From CAVTND01 sp963735955 (GTDB lineage Bacteria; Pseudomonadota; Gammaproteobacteria; Burkholderiales; Burkholderiaceae_F), in assembly GCA_963735955.1 (NCBI GenBank), contig CAVTND010000011.1, forward strand, positions 1 through 64,000: 64,000 nucleotides of DNA, given 5' to 3'. The notes under the pieces were generated by a model that did no database searches, was not told where the DNA came from, and worked only from the letters and a program-made list of their open reading frames with translations. Position numbers and translations under genes: made by a program. Positions 26,201 through 33,875 of the stretch are shown here, piece by piece; the stretch's first letter is position 1; every line of letters begins with the position of its first letter.

Positions 26201-27592
26201 TCACGCTTCCATGGGCTTGAGCTGGCCGAGCAGCGTCGGCACGAGCTCGGTCACCGTCGGATGGATGTGCACCGCGCGCTGGATGGTGGTGTAGGGCCTG
26301 CGCGCGTACATGACGTCGAGGAGGCGATGCACGATCTCGTCGCCGTTGAGGCCCGAGGATCGCCGCGCCGAGCAGCTCCTTCGAGTCGGCGTCGACCAGC
26401 ACCTTCATGAAGCCCTGCGTCTCGCCCGCCTCGCGCGCGCGGCCGACGCGGGTCATCGGCATCTTGCCGGCGAGGATGCTTGCGGCCGCTCTTGCGCGCT
26501 TCGTCCTCGTTCATGCCGACGCGGCCGAGCGGCGGGTCGATGAAGAGCGCGTAGCACGGGATGCGGTCGGAGATCCTGCGCGGATCGTTGTCGAACAGGT
26601 TCGCGGCGACGATCTCGTAGTCGTTCCACGAGGTGTGGGTGAAGGCGCCGCGGCCGTTCGCGTCGCCCATCGCCCAGACGCCGTCGGCGCTGGTGCGGCA
26701 CTGCGTCGTCCACGTTGATGTAGCCGCGCGCGTCGGTGTCGATGCCGGCTTCCGTCAGGCCCAGGTCGTGCGTGTTCGGCGCGCGGCCCGACCGCGAGCA
26801 GCAGGTGGCTGCCCTGCGGCGACGCGGTTCGCCGCCCTGGCATTCCAGTCCGACGACGATGCGGCCGCCGCTCCTGCGCGAGCGCCATGCATTCCGCGCC
26901 GGTGCGGATCGCCACGCCTTCGCGCTCGAGGATCGCGCGGATCTCCTGCGGCGACGTCGTCGTCCTCGCGCGGCAGGAGCTTCGCCGATCTTCTCGACCA
27001 CGGTGACCTGCGCGCCGAAGCGCCGGTACATCTGCGCGAACTCCAGGCCGATGTAGCTGCCGCCGATGATGACGAGGTGCTCGGGCACGAGGTCCACGTC
27101 CATCATCGAGGTGTTCGTCAGGAAGGGCACGTCCTTCACGCCCGGGAAGATCGGGCACCGAGCGCGCGGCCGCCGACGTTGAGGAAGATGCGTCGGCCTG
27201 CAGCTGCCGGCCGCCGACCTGCGAGCGTGCGCGGCGCCGTGAAGCGCGCGTGGCCGCGGATCAGCTCACGTTCTTCATGCCGCGCGATCCAGCTGGCGAG
27301 GCTCCGGCGCGACTGCTCCACCACGCCGTCCTTGCGCGCCTTCACCGCGCGTCATGTCGACGCGCACCTCGCCGGCGCTGAAGCCGTACTCGGCACCGCG
27401 CCGCGCGACGTGCACCGCGCGCGCACGCGCGATCAGCGTCTTCGTCGGCATGCAGCCGTCGTTGACGCAGGTGCCGCCGAGGCGCCGCCGCTCGACGAGC
27501 GCGGTCTTCAGCCCTTCCCGGTCCAGGCGCGCGGCAAGCGCCGGGCCGGCCTGGCCGCCGCCGACGACGATGGCATCGAAGCGTTCCGTCAT
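26201..27592 (-). CDS. FAD-dependent pyridine nucleotide-disulfide oxidoreductase, mercuric-reductase-like (many frameshifts)
   Basis: MTERFDAIVVGGGQAGPALAARLDREGLKTALVE is the FAD Rossmann start, and GGTCVNDGCMPTKTLIA carries the redox-active C-x4-C pair. Later segments in other frames give the NAD domain (LVPEHLVIIGGSYIGLEFAQMYRRFGAQVTVVEKIG), the second FAD motif VWAMGDANGRGAFTHTSWNDYEIVAANLF and the dimer domain with the terminal catalytic His region YTTIQRAVHIHPTVTELVPTLLGQLKPMEA (stop at 26201-26203). At least five single-base shifts are needed. No N-terminal mercury-binding domain or C-terminal vicinal Cys pair is seen, so it is not a true MerA. The ATG at 27592 follows a 19-codon leader ORF. 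Confidence 0.85.
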
Positions 27593-27607
27593 GTTTTTCG
27601 TTGCCTA

Positions 27608-27667
27608 CTAGGTGCCGACGGCGGAGGTGATCGAGGCGATGACGCCGGATGTCGTCATGTGTCTCAT
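27608..27667 (-). CDS. Short leader ORF of 19 codons upstream of the flavin oxidoreductase
   Basis: ATG 27667 lies seven bases after a strong site (gaaaggagaattccg) and encodes MRHMTTSGVIASITSAVGT, ending in tandem TAG TAG. The oxidoreductase ATG is 15 bases further on. The excellent ribosome site and double stop suggest it is translated, as a leader peptide or a small hydrophobic protein. No known family is recognised. It is too short for certainty. Confidence 0.4.
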   Translation of the reverse strand: MRHMTTSGVIASITSAVGT

Positions 27668-27693
27668 CGGAATTCTCCTTTCGTTCGGGGATC

Positions 27694-27745
27694 GACAATG
27701 ATTATCGGCGGCTCTAGCATTTATTTCTCGCGATAACGGTTATCG
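27694..27745. promoter_or_regulatory. Divergent regulatory region with a perfect 15-bp palindrome
   Basis: CGATAACGGTTATCG (27731-27745) is a perfect palindrome, 24 bases before the alpha/beta hydrolase start. A related half-site TTATCG lies at 27702-27707 within gacaatgattatc, which also looks weakly like a Fur-type 13-mer. The symmetry suggests a repressor operator shared by the divergent hydrolase and oxidoreductase operons. The binding protein is not identified. Confidence 0.5.
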
Positions 27746-27768
27746 TGACCAGCCCAAGGAGAGTTGAA

Positions 27769-28455
27769 ATGTCTGTCAAGAACATCGTGCTTGTGCACGG
27801 GGGCTTCGTGGATGGTTCCGGCTGGGAGCCGGTCTACAAGATCCTGAAGAAGGATGGCTACAACGTCCGCATCGTCCAGAACCCAACCCTGTCGCTGGCC
27901 GACGACGTGGCTGTCACCCGGCGTGCAATCGCCGCAGAAGACGGGCCGGTGATCCTGGTTGGTCACTCGTATGGCGGCGTGGTCGTGTCCGAAGCAGGAA
28001 CCGACCCCAAGGTCAAAGGAGTCGTCTATATCGCGGCCTTCGCACCGGACAAGGGCGAGTCAGTGTCGTCGCTGATCGCGAATCCTCCTCCGGGCGCCGC
28101 GGTGCCGCCGATTCTCCCGCCCCAGGATGGATTCCTGTTCCTCGACCGCTCGAAATTCGCCGCCTCATTCGCGGCGGACGTTGCCCCTGAACAGGCCGCA
28201 TTCATGGCGGACTCCCAGGTGCCATGGGGCGTCGAAGCGCTGACGGGTGCAATCAGTGAGCCGGCCTGGCGAGTCAAGCCGAGCTGGTACCTGGTCGCTA
28301 CCGACGACAAGATGATTCCACCTCCGGCGCAGCGGGCGATGGCCCAGCGCGCAGGATCTCTAGTCGTCGAAACGAGCGGCAGTCACGCCGTCTATGTGTC
28401 GAAGCCGGAAGTCGTCGCCGCGCTGATCGTGCAGGCGGCTCGCAACTCCATGTAA
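27769..28455 (+). CDS. Alpha/beta-fold hydrolase (esterase-like)
   Basis: ATG 27769 follows aaggagagttgaa. IVLVHGGFVDGSGWEPVYKILKKDGYNVRIVQNPTLSLADDV gives the oxyanion HGG, VILVGHSYGGVVVSEAG holds the nucleophile Ser, SWYLVATDDKMIPPPAQRAMAQR the catalytic Asp region, and VVETSGSHAVYVSKPEVVAALI the His. This is the 228-residue subfamily annotated as alpha/beta hydrolase or salicylate-esterase-like in many proteobacteria; there is no signal peptide. The natural substrate is unknown. It has its own palindromic operator upstream and a terminator downstream, so it is a single-gene unit. Confidence 0.9.
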   Translation: MSVKNIVLVHGGFVDGSGWEPVYKILKKDGYNVRIVQNPTLSLADDVAVTRRAIAAEDGPVILVGHSYGGVVVSEAGTDPKVKGVVYIAAFAPDKGESVSSLIANPPPGAAVPPILPPQDGFLFLDRSKFAASFAADVAPEQAAFMADSQVPWGVEALTGAISEPAWRVKPSWYLVATDDKMIPPPAQRAMAQRAGSLVVETSGSHAVYVSKPEVVAALIVQAARNSM

Positions 28456-28467
28456 CTTGTCTGACGG

Positions 28468-28506
28468 GCCGGAACGTCTCGCGATGGGGCGTTCCGGCTT
28501 TCTCTT
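28468..28506 (+). terminator. Intrinsic terminator of the hydrolase gene
   Basis: gccggaacg and its exact complement cgttccggc enclose a 13-base loop and are followed by tttctctt, 13 bases after the stop codon. Confidence 0.75.
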
Positions 28507-28550
28507 CGGGCGACCCCGAACCGCCGCTTCACTTTCATCACAGTCATCGC

Positions 28551-29918
28551 TTACGAGCCAATGCGGTCCGCCGGCGCGTTGGACTGGGTAGCCAGAACTC
28601 GCGCGCTTCGCAGCCGCCACGCAGCAAGCAGGGCGGCGAGTCCGACGACACCCGACGATGCAAACAGCAGCGCGCGCGCTCCGAAGATCTCGGCCAGTGC
28701 GCCGCCGAGCAGCGCGCCACTCAGGGAGCAGGCGTAGCCGATCGTGCGGATGCCGGCATCGACCCGCGCGAGGCGATCGGCCGGCGCATGCGACTGGCGC
28801 AGCGTGCGGTCGCTGATCTGCGATGCAGTTGCGCCGCTGTCGCCGACCACCTGTTGGAGGATCAGAAGCAGGGCGCCGAGGAGTGAAGCCGAGGCCGCGA
28901 GCGGTGCGCAGGCGCTGCCCACCGCCCATATGGCGAGTCCACCGATCAACACCTTCGGTGAGCCGAAGCGCCGCGTCAGGCGCGCGGTGGCCCAGGCGCC
29001 GACGAGCGAGCCGATGCCACCGAGCGCGAATATCATGCCGAGCACGCCGGTCGAGAAGGCGAGATCGCGCGCGACGTAGATCATGTAGCTGGTCGACGCG
29101 AAGCTCATGCCCAGCGCAGTCAGTGCCTCGATCTGCGCCAGCGCGCGCAGGGTGGGGTGGCTGCCGAGAGATGCAATGCCGTCGCGCGCTTCGTCGAGCA
29201 GGCGCCGCCATGCGCCGTCGGCGCGCGAGTCGTCGGGCCGAGCCGCTTGCGGCGTTTCGTTCTCAGCCGCGCGCGGCGATTCGTTCAGAGACACGCGTGG
29301 CGATTCCTGGTGAGATGCGCGAGGCGATTCGTTCTGAGACGCGCGGGGCGCGTCGACCACGCGCAGCAGCAGGATGGCCGAGAGCAGGTACGAGATCGCG
29401 TCGACCACGATCGCCGCTACGCCGCCGAGCCATTGGTAGATCCATCCGGTCAGGCCGAATGACGCCGCTTCCGTGGCCGCGCCGCCCGCGGCGAGCGCGG
29501 AGTTGCGCGGGGCCAGATCGTCGCTGGCGGTATTGCGCGCGATCCACACCGATTGCGCGAGTTCGAACGCGACCGACAGCGCGCCGTTGAACGCAACGAT
29601 CGCCACCAGCGCGGTGATCGACAAGGACCCGGACCAGGCCAGCAGCGGAATTGCCAGCAAGGCGACCGCACGCGCGAGATCGCAGGTGATCATCGTGCGG
29701 CGCGCGGGCCAGCGGTCGACCAGCACGCCGAGCAGTGGCGCTGCGAGCGCGCCTGCGGCCACATCGGCTACTGCGAGCCATGCCATCGCCGTCGGCGAAG
29801 CGTCGAGCAGCAGCACCGCGAGCCAGGGAATCGCGAGCCGGCTCATCAGCGAGCCGAAGGTCGAGACGACGTCGGCCGCAAAGACGCGCTGGAAGGAGGT
29901 GCGGGACATCGGCCGCAT
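28551..29918 (-). CDS. MFS transporter with an octapeptide-repeat loop
   Basis: The start MRPMSRTSFQRVFAADVVSTFGSLMSRLAIPWLAVLLLDASP and the signature loop GVLVDRWPARRTMITCDLARA are typical of the MFS subfamily of MdfA/enterobactin-exporter-like drug or siderophore efflux proteins. Twelve helices fit the 455 residues. Between helices 6 and 7 the cytoplasmic loop holds four copies of an 8-residue unit of the type RASQNESP, an unusual tandem expansion visible at DNA level between about 29250 and 29350. The second half continues SLGSHPTLRALAQIEALTALGMSFASTSYMIYVARDL. Substrate is unknown. It converges on the hydrolase terminator and is divergent, by 92 bases, from the monooxygenase. Confidence 0.88.
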   Translation of the reverse strand: MRPMSRTSFQRVFAADVVSTFGSLMSRLAIPWLAVLLLDASPTAMAWLAVADVAAGALAAPLLGVLVDRWPARRTMITCDLARAVALLAIPLLAWSGSLSITALVAIVAFNGALSVAFELAQSVWIARNTASDDLAPRNSALAAGGAATEAASFGLTGWIYQWLGGVAAIVVDAISYLLSAILLLRVVDAPRASQNESPRASHQESPRVSLNESPRAAENETPQAARPDDSRADGAWRRLLDEARDGIASLGSHPTLRALAQIEALTALGMSFASTSYMIYVARDLAFSTGVLGMIFALGGIGSLVGAWATARLTRRFGSPKVLIGGLAIWAVGSACAPLAASASLLGALLLILQQVVGDSGATASQISDRTLRQSHAPADRLARVDAGIRTIGYACSLSGALLGGALAEIFGARALLFASSGVVGLAALLAAWRLRSARVLATQSNAPADRIGS

Positions 29919-30010
29919 CCTGAAAGCGCGGTGTCCTGGGTTGAGAACAGCGCAATGAGCAGGAAGCTGGCCGGCACTTTGAATCGCGCCATGGTCGGTA
30001 GACTTCGCTC

Positions 30011-31459
30011 GTGAATTCCAGTCGCGCCATCATCGTCGGCGCCGGCATGTCGGGCTTGTGCATGGGCGTCCGACTCAGGCAGGCCGGCATCGAGTCGTTC
30101 ACGATTCTCGAAAAGGCGTCCGGCATCGGCGGCACCTGGTGGGATAACACCTACCCCGGCGCGCAGTGCGACGTGCTGTCGCACCTCTACACGTTCTCGT
30201 TTGCGCCGAATCCGGACTGGTCGCGCCGCTTCTCGCCGCAGCCCGAGATCCAGCGCTACATGGAAGGAGTGGCGCAGCGCTTCGGCCTGGTGCCGAAGAT
30301 CTCTTTCAACACCGAGGTGGTGGCGGCCCGCTTCGATCAGCAGGCAGCCCTGTGGACGGTCGAGACGCGTGGCGGTGAGACCTACACTGCGCCGATCCTC
30401 GTCATCAGCATGAGTCCGCTGCACACGCCACACGTGCCGGAGGTGCCTGGCCTCGACTCGTTTCGCGGCACCGTGTTTCACTCAGCGCGCTGGCCGGCCG
30501 AGTTCAATCCGGCCGGCCGTCGCATCGCAGTCATCGGCAACGCCGCGAGCGCGGTGCAGTTCGTGCCGGAGATCGCACCGGCCGCCGAGCGCCTGACCGT
30601 GTTCCAGCGCAGCGCGCACTGGATCATTGCGCGGCCCGACCGCCCGCATTACGCATGGGAAAAGGCGCTGTTCCGCATCCGGCCGATCGAGCGCCTGCAT
30701 CGGTGGTGGCAGTACTGGCGCCATGAGTTTCATCGCTTGCTTTTCGAGCAGGGCAGCGCGGCCGGGCGAATCGCGCGCGCGCAGGCGTTGCGCCATCTGC
30801 GCAGCCAGGTGGCGGACCCCGCGTTGCGCGCCAAGCTGATCCCCGACTATCCAATGGGCTGCAAGCGCATCCTGCTGACCAACGAGTACTACCCGGCCCT
30901 GCAGCGGCCGAATGTCGAACTGGTGACGACGCCGATTGAACGGATCGAGGCCGACGCTGTGGTCACGAGCGATGGCACGCGCTACCCGGTCGATGCGATC
31001 GTCTGCGCGACCGGATTCACGGTGGCCAACACGGTGTCGAGTATTCACATCACCGGGCCAAACGGGGCGTCGCTCGAGCAGATCTGGAGTGCCGGCGCGC
31101 GTGCGTATCACGGCACCACGCACGCGGGCTTTCCCAACCTCTTCTTCCTCTTCGGTCCGAATACCGCGACGGGCCACACCTCGGCCTTGCTCTACATCGA
31201 ACCGCAGACCGACTACGTAATCCGCTGCATGCGCGAAATCGAATCACGTGGCAGCCGCTGGCTCGACGTGCGGCCCGAAGCACTCGAGCGCGCCGATCGC
31301 GAAACCCAGGGGCGCCTGCAGCGCACCGTGTGGGCGGCCGGCTGCCGCAGCTGGTACAAGCGGCCCGACGGTCGGATCGAGGCGATCTACCCTGGCTACT
31401 CGTTCCAGTTCGCGCGCGAGCTGCGGGACGCTTCGTTCGGCGATTACGTGTTCGGGTAG
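30011..31459 (+). CDS. Flavin-containing (Baeyer-Villiger-type) monooxygenase
   Basis: The GTG at 30011 opens MNSSRAIIVGAGMSGLCMGVRLRQAG, the FAD Rossmann motif. GIGGTWWDNTYPGAQCDV is the conserved flavin loop. The Baeyer-Villiger fingerprint F-x-G-x3-H-x3-W is exact: FRGTVFHSARW (residues 151-161). A second Rossmann GNAASAVQFVPEI binds NADPH. The C-terminus has DAIVCATGF and HTSALLYIEPQTDYVIRCMREIE. At 482 residues it matches class B enzymes such as phenylacetone or cyclohexanone-type monooxygenases. It would insert oxygen into a ketone with NADPH and O2 in the cytosol. It is divergent from the MFS gene and has no other pathway gene beside it, so the substrate is open. Confidence 0.92.
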   Translation: MNSSRAIIVGAGMSGLCMGVRLRQAGIESFTILEKASGIGGTWWDNTYPGAQCDVLSHLYTFSFAPNPDWSRRFSPQPEIQRYMEGVAQRFGLVPKISFNTEVVAARFDQQAALWTVETRGGETYTAPILVISMSPLHTPHVPEVPGLDSFRGTVFHSARWPAEFNPAGRRIAVIGNAASAVQFVPEIAPAAERLTVFQRSAHWIIARPDRPHYAWEKALFRIRPIERLHRWWQYWRHEFHRLLFEQGSAAGRIARAQALRHLRSQVADPALRAKLIPDYPMGCKRILLTNEYYPALQRPNVELVTTPIERIEADAVVTSDGTRYPVDAIVCATGFTVANTVSSIHITGPNGASLEQIWSAGARAYHGTTHAGFPNLFFLFGPNTATGHTSALLYIEPQTDYVIRCMREIESRGSRWLDVRPEALERADRETQGRLQRTVWAAGCRSWYKRPDGRIEAIYPGYSFQFARELRDASFGDYVFG

Positions 31460-31799
31460 GACGCCATACCTGCACTCAGCAGAGCGCGGCAAATTATTTG
31501 GGTCTCTCGAACTTAGCGTGGGCTGACACGCCTCGCCCGGCCCGAGGTCTTGGGCCGGGTCTGTGGAAACGCCGGGATCGGACTTGCTTGCTGTCGCGGG
31601 CCTTGGTGTGGAATGGCTGCTATCGGGAGTCGTCTATCGGCAGAACCCGACCCCGAAGCGGACTTTTCGGTTTTCCGAAAGCGGCCGGAGCAGCGACGCT
31701 TGATTGCGGACGGCCAACTCGTTTTAGGCAGTACAAGATTGACACTCGCACGCTTTGTTTAGTGTTTGCCGAAGTACGCAAACATAGGAGTAGTAATCG
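31460..31799. other. Intergenic region, 340 bases, with a GC hairpin
   Basis: No convincing gene is present. cccggccc/gggccggg (31536-31543 and 31552-31559) form an 8-bp stem with an 8-base loop that may end the monooxygenase transcript. Closer to the next gene, gtttgc and gcaaac flank eight bases around 31763-31782, and base composition becomes more AT-rich toward the HEPN-like gene, as expected for a promoter of acquired DNA. Confidence 0.5.
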
Positions 31800-32852
31800 A
31801 TGAGCGAGCTTGCAGCCACAAAATTTCTGGCCATCTTGCGATGCACTACCTGGGCGAATTGGCCTGACCCGCTAGCATTCGCCACCAAGACGTATGTTGA
31901 CTCCACGATTCTTCCCTCCGCGGGAGAGATTACGGCAGTCGTATCGACAGTGTTTTATGAACGGCGACCAAGGCCGGAGAGAACGTTTGCGCGGGCCGCC
32001 AAGAAAATTTCCGGGCCGAAGCTATTCGCGGGCATCGGCAAGGCTGGTTACCGTCTTGGGGATCGGATCTATGCCGCGGTGGGAGAGCAGTTGCCCTTCA
32101 AGATTGAGTTTGAACGACCAAATCAAGGTGACCTCGACATCAAGGTCGAACTCGCAACCACCAAGCCCGTCTCGATCGAGGAGATAAGCCCCGTTGCTAA
32201 CGATATCGCGACGTCGGCGATTGTGTATGCCAATCTAAACTTAGGGGAGCTAATCGCTCCCAAAAGAAGTCTTCACGTCTGCTCGGTCGTTGAAGGAAAA
32301 AAGTCTAAGTTCTCGTACGAAGTCGGCCTGCACACACTGCAACGACCCATCGTAACGATCGAGTCCGCAGGGGCGACCATGTCGGGCTTTGAAACGTTCA
32401 GACGCACGGCGGGCGACGCGCTTGCTCGGGCTATCAGCGTAGCGTCCAAACGCTACATGTCGGCGCTGACCGAAGTCGACGCGATCGACAGGTACTGCGA
32501 TCTTTGGGAAGCATGTGAAATTTCTACCTTTGACATTCGGGCACCAGGGAAAATCGCCGGCCGGATCGCGAAAGCCCTAGCGCATCACTTTTTGCAGAGC
32601 AGTTCGGCCAAAGATAAGGCGCGAGTCGAAACACGCATCGGCCTGAAGGACCTTTACGATGCGAGAGGCAATCTCGTTCACACCGCAATCGATCAGCCGA
32701 GAAGCTTTGCAGAGAAGACGAACCTGCTTGAATCGGTGGCCTCGGAGTTACTTCGAAACCGGCTTGGACTCCCTCCAGACAAACAATCGCTCGCGTGCAA
32801 GCGCGGGACCGCGGCTACGCCGGACACTGTCAACCATCGAGGTCGCGGATGA
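31800..32852 (+). CDS. HEPN-like protein with an R-x4-H motif, putative RNase/defence gene
   Basis: ATG 31800 has a fair site (aggagtagtaatcg). No known family is recognised over residues 1-220, which look like mixed alpha/beta (SELAATKFLAILRCTTWANWPDPLAFATKTYVDSTILP). The C-terminal 120 residues are helical and resemble Apea-like HEPN domains: YCDLWEACEISTF, then IAKALAHHFL, ETRIGLKDLYDARGNLVHTAID, and a final helix NLLESVASELLRNRLG. Arg289-GNLV-His294 fits the HEPN R-x4-6-H nuclease motif. HEPN proteins are commonly RNases of toxin or abortive-infection systems. AT-rich codons, unlike its neighbours, suggest transfer. It stands alone with no obvious antitoxin. Function is inference. Confidence 0.6.
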   Translation: MSELAATKFLAILRCTTWANWPDPLAFATKTYVDSTILPSAGEITAVVSTVFYERRPRPERTFARAAKKISGPKLFAGIGKAGYRLGDRIYAAVGEQLPFKIEFERPNQGDLDIKVELATTKPVSIEEISPVANDIATSAIVYANLNLGELIAPKRSLHVCSVVEGKKSKFSYEVGLHTLQRPIVTIESAGATMSGFETFRRTAGDALARAISVASKRYMSALTEVDAIDRYCDLWEACEISTFDIRAPGKIAGRIAKALAHHFLQSSSAKDKARVETRIGLKDLYDARGNLVHTAIDQPRSFAEKTNLLESVASELLRNRLGLPPDKQSLACKRGTAATPDTVNHRGRG

Positions 32853-32974
32853 CGAGCGACTTTTTGTGCGCGGAGTCGGGATGTATGAATGGGCGTCTCC
32901 CCTCTCGCGCAAGGTTGTCTGCTCTCGGGCGATTTCTCCGGTCGGCGCGTAGGTCCGCAATTGGCCGACTGTAC

Positions 32975-33307
32975 TCATTTGAAAGCCATCTTCGATGCCT
33001 CGGCCGGGGGCGTGGATCTCGGTGCTTCTCGCGGTCTCGAAACCTTGCAGTGGGCGGATGGCACGCTTCGGGCACACGTGGTGCTGGCCTTGTTGATCGA
33101 TCGCGTCATGTCCGCCGCCGCACTGCCGTTTGCGGCCGCAACAATCGCGGGCAAGAGACCGAGTAGACCCCACACTAGAGAAACGTATGCGCGTCGAGCA
33201 AACGCCGGCGGTAGACGGTTCAATGACTCTCGGGCACCCCCGGCGGGTCGGCCGCACTTGCTATGGGCGCCGCGCGCTGGGCTCCAGGCGGACGAAGTCG
33301 GTTCCAT
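32975..33307 (-). CDS. Possible small membrane protein
   Basis: ATG 33307 follows a perfect ribosome site (caaggaggtaaac), 50 bases downstream of the SMR gene on the same strand. The 110-residue frame has one strong hydrophobic stretch, AYVSLVWGLLGLLPAIVAAANG, then a Ser/Thr/Pro-rich basic tail. No family is recognised. The good start site supports expression; the composition of the tail looks partly like an out-of-frame translation, so an indel is possible. Confidence 0.35.
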   Translation of the reverse strand: MEPTSSAWSPARGAHSKCGRPAGGARESLNRLPPAFARRAYVSLVWGLLGLLPAIVAAANGSAAADMTRSINKASTTCARSVPSAHCKVSRPREAPRSTPPAEASKMAFK

Positions 33308-33356
33308 GTTTACCTCCTTGCCGGATGCCACACATCTGCGTGGCTCGAGCGACGAT

Positions 33357-33716
33357 CTAAACGAGTATCTTGACGCCGACAGTTCCGACGACGATCAAGG
33401 CGATACAAAACACGCGGGACGCATCACAGGGATCGTCAAAAAACATCATCCCAACAAGCGCGCCGCCGGCCACACCGATCCCCGTGGCAAAGGCGTAGGC
33501 CGGCCCTATCGGTATCGATCGCACTGCAAAGCCGACGGCAACAAAGCTGAGCCACGCCGCCAGCCCAGTCCACACCGCCAGCGATGGTCGACCGAATCCG
33601 CCCGAAAACTTGGCAAGGACCAGGCACACGACGTCGAGCGTGCCCGCTGCGATCAGGAACCACCAGGCAGTCGATGCGCTGTCCGGCCAAGTGCGAATCG
33701 TTTCAAGATCGGTCAT
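33357..33716 (-). CDS. Small multidrug resistance (SMR/SugE-type) transporter with Asp in place of the essential Glu
   Basis: Four membrane helices fill residues 17-118: WWFLIAAGTLDVVCLVLAKF, LAVWTGLAAWLSFVAVGFAVRSIPIGPAYAFATGIGVAGGALVGMMFF and VFCIALIVVGTVGVKILV. The helix 2-3 pattern (SIPIGPAYAFATGIGVAGG) is diagnostic for SMR dimers that exchange cations or guanidinium for protons. In known members the first helix carries a conserved Glu (E14 of EmrE), the proton and substrate site; here the matching residue is Asp28 in GTLD. An N-terminal extension of about 15 residues precedes helix 1. Substrate unknown. Confidence 0.85.
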   Translation of the reverse strand: MTDLETIRTWPDSASTAWWFLIAAGTLDVVCLVLAKFSGGFGRPSLAVWTGLAAWLSFVAVGFAVRSIPIGPAYAFATGIGVAGGALVGMMFFDDPCDASRVFCIALIVVGTVGVKILV

Positions 33717-33875
33717 CTGGGTGAAGTTGAAGCCGTGGAGTTCCGCAATCGTCGGGCCTGAACCGCATTCAGATCATTGGGCCCGCGTGCCGACCCGCCT
33801 TAATTGTTCTTAATGTCACCGTGCCAAGGTTCCGTGGAGGCGACTAAGCTCAAGCACCCGGGCCGAAAGGCGTCG

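Noticed and set aside
26201..27592. True mercuric reductase (merA)
   Set aside because: There is no N-terminal mercury-binding domain, no C-terminal vicinal cysteine pair and no mer operon nearby. The redox C-x4-C pair alone is common to the whole family.
27694..27706. Fur box gacaatgattatc
   Set aside because: It matches only one half of the consensus with a mismatch, and no iron-related gene is adjacent, so it is noted only as part of the regulatory region.
31550..31762. Small plus-strand ORF before the HEPN-like gene
   Set aside because: It has no ribosome site and no family match, and it overlaps a GC hairpin and the likely promoter.
33804..33875. N-terminal extension of the winged-helix/NTPase regulator
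   Set aside because: The added 24 residues precede the domain and are unlike homologues. METATSEI at 33876 fits the domain start.
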